Part shown: positions 6,280 to 9,910 of the stretch, piece by piece
How the letters are laid out: each line of letters opens with the position of its first letter
How positions within the stretch are numbered: the stretch's first letter is position 1
NCBI GenBank assembly: GCA_028292565.1
Contig: JAQGMD010000293.1
Coordinates: 1-9,910 of the forward strand
DNA: 9,910 nt
From: Burkholderia sp.
GTDB lineage: Bacteria > Pseudomonadota > Gammaproteobacteria > Burkholderiales > Burkholderiaceae
Reading direction: 5' to 3'
Notes under the pieces: model-generated
The model's input: the letters and a program-made list of their open reading frames with translations, nothing else
Told to the model about the DNA's origin: nothing
The model's database searches: none
Program-made: the position numbers and the translations under genes

Positions 6280-7544
6280 TTCGGTTGCTTCTTGAACAGT
6301 TCACGGAACACCGGGTAGATATCCGCCGGCGATTCGATTCTCTGCATCGCGAAATGCGGATGCTGTTCCGCCACCTGGGTGTATTCATGCCACAGGCTTT
6401 GCGGCTCGTCTTGCGTCACTTCGACGTATGCGTAGTACTGCACTGCCGGCATGATCGTGTTAATCAACAGCTGCCTGCAGGTGACCGAGTCGTTATCCCA
6501 GTTATCGCCGTCGGAAGCCTGCGCTACATAGACGTTCCAGTCGCTGCTGGAGTAGCGCTCGCGCATCACCTTGGACAACATGTGCAGCGCCGATGAAACG
6601 ACGGTGCCACCCGACTCGCGCGAGTTGAAGAATTCGTTTTCATCCACTTCTGCCGCCTGGGTATGGTGGCGAATGAAGACCACCTCGATTTTTTCGTAGG
6701 CGCGTGTCAGGAACAGGTACAGCAGGATGAAGAAGCGCTTGGATGCATCCTTCTTTGCCTGGTCCATCGAACCGGACACGTCCATGATGCAGAACATGAC
6801 GGCCTGACTGGTTGGTTTCGGTACCCGGATGCGATTGCTGTAGCGCAGGTCGATCGGGTCGATGAATGCGATGCCCTCGAGGTGCGCGCGCAAATGATGG
6901 ATCTCCTTGCGTAATGCGTGCACGCGATGATCGTCTTCGAACACGGTCTGCAGCAGTTCATGCAGTTCGTCTTCCGCTTCACGCAGGCGCTTGCGCGACT
7001 TGCCGCCTATCGCAATGCGGCGTCCGAGCGCGCCGCGCAAGGACCGCAGCACATGGATGTTCGACGGCGTTCCGGAAATGGTATAACCCGCACGCTGCTG
7101 CCTGAATTCGTTGATCGAGGTGAGCTGGGTCTTGATCAGGTTGGGCAGTTCGAGATCCTCGAAGAAGTAATTCATGAACTCTTCGCGTGACAGCTCGAAC
7201 ACGAAATCATCTTCGCTGGTCTCTTCGCTGTTGCCGGCCTTGCCCTTGCCTGAGCCGGAGCCGCCTCCCTTGGGGCGCTGTATCTGGTCGCCCTTCTGGT
7301 ATTCCTTGTTGCCGGGGTGGACGGTTTCGCGCACTCCGCCCTGGGAGTGGCCGAAAGACGGCTCGTTGATGTCCTTGACCGGAATCGAAACTTTTTCGCC
7401 CTTCTCGACTTCTGTAATCGAGCGGCCCTTGATCGCGCGTTCCACCGCGTCCTTGATCTGGCCTTTATAGCGACGTAAAAAGCGTTCGCGATTACCAGCA
7501 GATTTGTTTTTACCCTGCAAACGCCGGTCGATGAGGTAAGCCAA
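6276..7544 (-). CDS. yeaH: YeaH/YhbH family protein (DUF444, von Willebrand A-like)
   Basis: A 422-residue cytosolic protein of normal family length. The N-terminus (IDRRLQGKNKSAGNRERFLRR, 5-25) and HPGN (76-79) match E. coli YeaH from memory. A Gly/Ser/Lys-rich linker (93-104) precedes EDDFVFELSREEFM (111-124). The C-terminal half is a von Willebrand A-like domain with the metal-site motif DVSGS (255-259), a candidate metal Thr in SGGTVVSSAL (T314), and ASDGDNW (343-349). It ends in the family-typical DIYPVFRELF (408-417). The family regularly sits with PrkA and SpoVR and is thought to work with the kinase; its molecular role is unknown. Translation starts at TTG (7544-7542). No ATG lies nearby in frame, the TTG is placed exactly where YeaH proteins begin, and AGGAGG precedes it by four bases. 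The last four bases overlap spoVR. Confidence 0.95.
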   Translation of the reverse strand: MAYLIDRRLQGKNKSAGNRERFLRRYKGQIKDAVERAIKGRSITEVEKGEKVSIPVKDINEPSFGHSQGGVRETVHPGNKEYQKGDQIQRPKGGGSGSGKGKAGNSEETSEDDFVFELSREEFMNYFFEDLELPNLIKTQLTSINEFRQQRAGYTISGTPSNIHVLRSLRGALGRRIAIGGKSRKRLREAEDELHELLQTVFEDDHRVHALRKEIHHLRAHLEGIAFIDPIDLRYSNRIRVPKPTSQAVMFCIMDVSGSMDQAKKDASKRFFILLYLFLTRAYEKIEVVFIRHHTQAAEVDENEFFNSRESGGTVVSSALHMLSKVMRERYSSSDWNVYVAQASDGDNWDNDSVTCRQLLINTIMPAVQYYAYVEVTQDEPQSLWHEYTQVAEQHPHFAMQRIESPADIYPVFRELFKKQPK

Positions 7545-7548
7545 AATG

Positions 7549-7554
7549 CCTCCT
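7549..7554 (-). promoter_or_regulatory. Ribosome binding site AGGAGG that fixes the TTG start of yeaH
   Basis: On the minus strand a full-consensus AGGAGG is followed by four bases and then TTG GCT TAC. The strong site compensates for the weak start codon and the rather short spacing. The triplet just before TTG is ATT, in frame, which would sit only one base from the site and is a less likely start. Confidence 0.8.
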
Positions 7555-7600
7555 GAAACTGATGCTGGCTGATTACTTCCCTATTTCACCAGCAGGCTAA

Positions 7601-7789
7601 GGTTTACCCACAAGTAGCAAGCCCCCTGTCGCTCCTTCCCCTTCAAGGGGAAGGCCGGGATGGGGGCGCCCGGCTGAGGGGCGCCCGGCTGAGGGATGGG
7701 TTTCCCTGGCACGCACCGAAACCCATCCCCACCCTAACCCTCCCCTTGAAGGGGAGGGAACTTGTGCCCTGCCGGCCTGTGGGTAAACC
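7601..7789. repeat. Composite palindromic element between prkA and yeaH
   Basis: The ends GGTTTACCCACA (7601-7612) and TGTGGGTAAACC (7778-7789) are perfect 12-base inverted repeats, matching the ends of the element at 331-425. Inside are several nested palindromes. CCTTCCCCTTCAAGGGGAAGG lies near the left end and a related CCCTCCCCTTGAAGGGG segment near the right. GGGATGGGTTTC (7693-7704) pairs exactly with GAAACCCATCCC (7718-7729). Such GGGGAAGG-type palindromes are widely scattered between genes in high-GC proteobacteria. It occupies most of the 276-base prkA-yeaH gap. It may reduce or process read-through from prkA; open frames across it are artefacts. Confidence 0.75.
7666..7695. repeat. 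Direct tandem duplication of a 15-mer
   Basis: GCGCCCGGCTGAGGG occurs twice head to tail (7666-7680 and 7681-7695) with no mismatch. It lies in the loop side of the 7601-7789 element and looks like a slippage duplication that would be variable in copy number between strains. Confidence 0.9.
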
Positions 7790-7820
7790 AAAGCCAAGCG
7801 CCAGCGGGGGTAATTCTGAT

Positions 7821-9743
7821 TTATGACGACTTCCTGACCCGCAGATACCATTCACACAGCAAGCGCACCTGCTTTGCGGTGTAGCCCTTCTCCACCATGC
7901 GAGCGACGAACTCCTGATGCTTGTTCGCATCGTCGGCGCTGGCTTTGGCGTTAAAGGAAATCACCGGCAGCAGTTCCTCGGTGTTCGAGAACATCTTCTT
8001 CTCGATCACCGTACGCAGCTTTTCATAGCTGGTCCAGACCGGGTTCTTGCCGTTGTTCTGCGCGCGCGCACGCAGAACGAAGTTGACGATCTCGTTGCGG
8101 AAGTCCTTCGGATTCGAAATCCCCGCCGGCTTCTCGATCTTTTCCAGCTCGCTGTTCAACGCATCGCGGTTGAAGCTTTCGCCGGTGTCCGGATCGCGGA
8201 ATTCCTGGTCCTGGATCCAGTAGTCGGCAAACGTCACATAACGATCGAAGATGTTCTGGCCATATTCCGAATAGCTCTCGAGATAAGCGGTCTGGATTTC
8301 CTTGCCGATGAACTCGACGTACCGCTGCGCCAGGTACTCCTTGATGTACGACATGTAGCGCTGCTCGGTCTCGGGCGGGAACTGCTCACGCTCGACTTGC
8401 TGTTCCAGCACATAAAGGAGGTGCACCGGATTGGCGGCCACTTCGGTGTTATCGAAGTTGAAGACCTTGGAGAGGATCTTGTACGCGAAGCGTGTCGACA
8501 AACCACTCATGCCTTCATCGACGCCGGCATAGTCGGAATATTCCTGGCGCGACTTCGCTTTCGGATCGGTGTCCTTCAGGTTCTCACCGTCGTACACCTG
8601 CATCTTGCTGTAGATGCTCGAATTTTCCGGCTCTTTGACACGCGACAGGATCGCGAACTGCGCCATCATCTTCAAGGTACCGGGCGCACAAGGCGCTTTC
8701 GCGAGCGACGAACCGCTGACCAGCTTTTCGTAAATCTTGATTTCGTCCTTGACGCGCAGGCAGTAAGGCACCTTGACGATGTAGATACGATCGAGGAACG
8801 CTTCATTGTTCTTGTTGTTGCGGAACGCCTTCCACTCCGATTCGTTCGAGTGCGCAAGCACAATGCCGTCAAACGGAATTGCGCCGAAGCCTTCGGTACC
8901 CTTGTAGTTCCCTTCCTGGGTCGCGGTCAGCAATGGATGCAGTACCTTGATCGGCGCCTTGAACATCTCCACGAATTCCATCAGGCCCTGGTTCGACAGG
9001 CACAAGCCGCCGGAGTAGCTGTACGCATCCGGATCATCCTGCGAGTAGTCTTCCAGTTTGCGGATATCGACCTTGCCGACCAGGGACGAAATGTCCTGGT
9101 TGTTTTCGTCGCCCGGCTCGGTTTTTGAAATCGCGATTTGCTTCAGTACGGATGGGTAGCGCCTGACGACGCGGAACTGATTGATGTCGCCGTTGAATTC
9201 ATGCATGCGCTTCACTGCCCATGGACTGGGAATCGGGCGCAGGTAGCGGCGCGGGATGCCGAAGTCTTCTTCAAGAATCGCGCCATCTTCGTCTTCATTG
9301 AAGAGTCCGAGGGGCGATTCATTGACGGGCGAACCTTTGATGCAATAGAACGGAACATGCTCCATCAACTGCTTGAGCTTTTCCGCGATGGAGGATTTGC
9401 CGCCGCCGACCGGGCCCAACAGGTAGAGCACCTGTTTGCGTTCTTCGAGGCCTTGCGCAGCGTGACGGAAGTAGGAAACTACCTGCTCGATCACTTCCTC
9501 CATCCCGTAGAACTCACGGAACGCAGGATAAATTTTAATAACCTTGTTGGCGAAGAGGCGCGAGAGACGCGGATCGTGGCGCGTATCGATCAGTTCGGGT
9601 TCGCCGATGGCTTCGAGCATGCGCTCTGCGGCGGTGGCGTAAGCGATGCGATCGCGCTTGCACAACTCCAGATATTCTTGCAGGGAGTATTCCTCTTCCC
9701 TAGTCCGTTCATACCGTGCTGCGTAGTTGTCAAAGATTTTCAT
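7821..9743 (-). CDS. prkA: PrkA family serine protein kinase (E. coli YeaG-like)
   Basis: A 640-residue cytosolic protein of full family length. The N-terminal AAA-type domain includes the nucleotide loop GPVGGGKSS (110-118), the family block FGIPRRYLRPIPSPWAVKR (161-179), SGGLCLSNQGLMEFVEMFK (244-262), the strand GIVLAHSNESEW (293-304) and DRIYIVKVPY (318-327). The C-terminal PrkA domain follows (roughly 360-640), with IGKEIQTAYLESYSEYGQNIFDRY and the late region NPKDFRNEIVNFVLRARAQNNGKNP. PrkA proteins were described as serine kinases; a Bacillus member has also been reported to have ATP-dependent protease activity, so the biochemical activity is debated. In E. coli YeaG is part of the starvation and stationary-phase response. 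The start is ATG at 9743 with AAAGGA about six bases upstream. It heads the prkA-yeaH-spoVR set, but with a 276-base repeat-filled gap before yeaH. Confidence 0.97.
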   Translation of the reverse strand: MKIFDNYAARYERTREEEYSLQEYLELCKRDRIAYATAAERMLEAIGEPELIDTRHDPRLSRLFANKVIKIYPAFREFYGMEEVIEQVVSYFRHAAQGLEERKQVLYLLGPVGGGKSSIAEKLKQLMEHVPFYCIKGSPVNESPLGLFNEDEDGAILEEDFGIPRRYLRPIPSPWAVKRMHEFNGDINQFRVVRRYPSVLKQIAISKTEPGDENNQDISSLVGKVDIRKLEDYSQDDPDAYSYSGGLCLSNQGLMEFVEMFKAPIKVLHPLLTATQEGNYKGTEGFGAIPFDGIVLAHSNESEWKAFRNNKNNEAFLDRIYIVKVPYCLRVKDEIKIYEKLVSGSSLAKAPCAPGTLKMMAQFAILSRVKEPENSSIYSKMQVYDGENLKDTDPKAKSRQEYSDYAGVDEGMSGLSTRFAYKILSKVFNFDNTEVAANPVHLLYVLEQQVEREQFPPETEQRYMSYIKEYLAQRYVEFIGKEIQTAYLESYSEYGQNIFDRYVTFADYWIQDQEFRDPDTGESFNRDALNSELEKIEKPAGISNPKDFRNEIVNFVLRARAQNNGKNPVWTSYEKLRTVIEKKMFSNTEELLPVISFNAKASADDANKHQEFVARMVEKGYTAKQVRLLCEWYLRVRKSS

Positions 9744-9910
9744 GTGGCGTCCTTTGATGTGTTCTAACGGTCTTGCAGGGTGTCGGATTCAGGGTTTATT
9801 TCCACTCCGCAATTTAATAATACGCCGTCTTTCTTGTAGTCCATAGAAAATTTTCAAAATATTCCGAAGAATTTTTATGGGTGAGTAAAGTTGAATAAAG
9901 GTGTAAACAA
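9744..9910 (-). promoter_or_regulatory. AT-rich upstream region of prkA, probable promoter
   Basis: From about 9790 to the window edge the sequence is visibly much richer in A/T than the genes. A minus-strand TATTAT (9822-9817) within TATTATTAAAT is the best -10 candidate. Its -35 position is poor (TATGGA), which would suit a stationary-phase sigma factor, but this is inference. A perfect 10-base palindrome GAAAATTTTC lies at 9846-9855 and a short ATTC-CGAA-GAAT dyad at 9861-9872; either might be a protein site. No clear sigma-54 element was found. The region is cut by the window edge. Confidence 0.4.

Noticed and set aside
7597..7930. Minus-strand open frames across the prkA-yeaH gap
   Set aside because: They are made of palindromic repeat sequence and run into prkA out of frame, with no family-like content.
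7917..9128. 403-codon plus-strand open frame
   Set aside because: It lies entirely opposite prkA, whose full-length family match and motifs are unambiguous; it is a shadow of GC-biased codons.

Overview
The window reads as chromosome of a high-GC betaproteobacterium, most likely a Burkholderiales member close to Oxalobacteraceae. This placement is inferred from the protein families, codon use and the style of the intergenic palindromes, and was not checked against a database. No tRNA, rRNA, CRISPR array, transposase or phage gene was seen. Apart from a gene fragment at the left edge, every convincing gene lies on the minus strand.

Left part (1-2302): the 3' end of a plus-strand YfcE/MJ0936-type metallophosphoesterase runs in from the left edge. 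It converges on a minus-strand gene for a 550-residue FAD-dependent dehydrogenase of the COG2509 type. The 253 bases between the two stop codons are packed with secondary structure: a near-perfect 29-bp hairpin, then a 95-bp palindrome-bounded element.

Middle part (2322-4418): three minus-strand genes encode a small cytosolic DUF2383/PA2169-type helical bundle protein, an exported DUF4142 protein, and an exported low-complexity protein with three copies of a strictly conserved module spaced exactly 67 residues apart. An intrinsic terminator closes this group at 2264-2302. Ferritin-like bundle folds and exported Ser/Gly/Lys-rich tails suggest an envelope or stress-related role, but function is not established.

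Right part (4708-9743): the widely conserved prkA-yeaH-spoVR set (E. coli yeaG, yeaH, ycgB) is present in the usual order. It comprises a PrkA AAA-type serine kinase, a DUF444 von Willebrand A-like protein and a SpoVR family protein. yeaH and spoVR overlap by ATGA and are probably translationally coupled. yeaH starts at TTG behind a perfect AGGAGG. A 276-base gap between prkA and yeaH holds a second palindromic element whose ends match those of the element at 331-425. In enterobacteria these genes belong to the stationary-phase and nutrient-starvation response; the AT-rich region upstream of prkA probably carries the promoter.

The most unusual items are the 67-residue-period exported repeat protein, and the pair of dissimilar palindromic elements sharing the same terminal inverted repeat, one of which sits inside the prkA operon. 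No clearly new multi-gene system is proven by the sequence.
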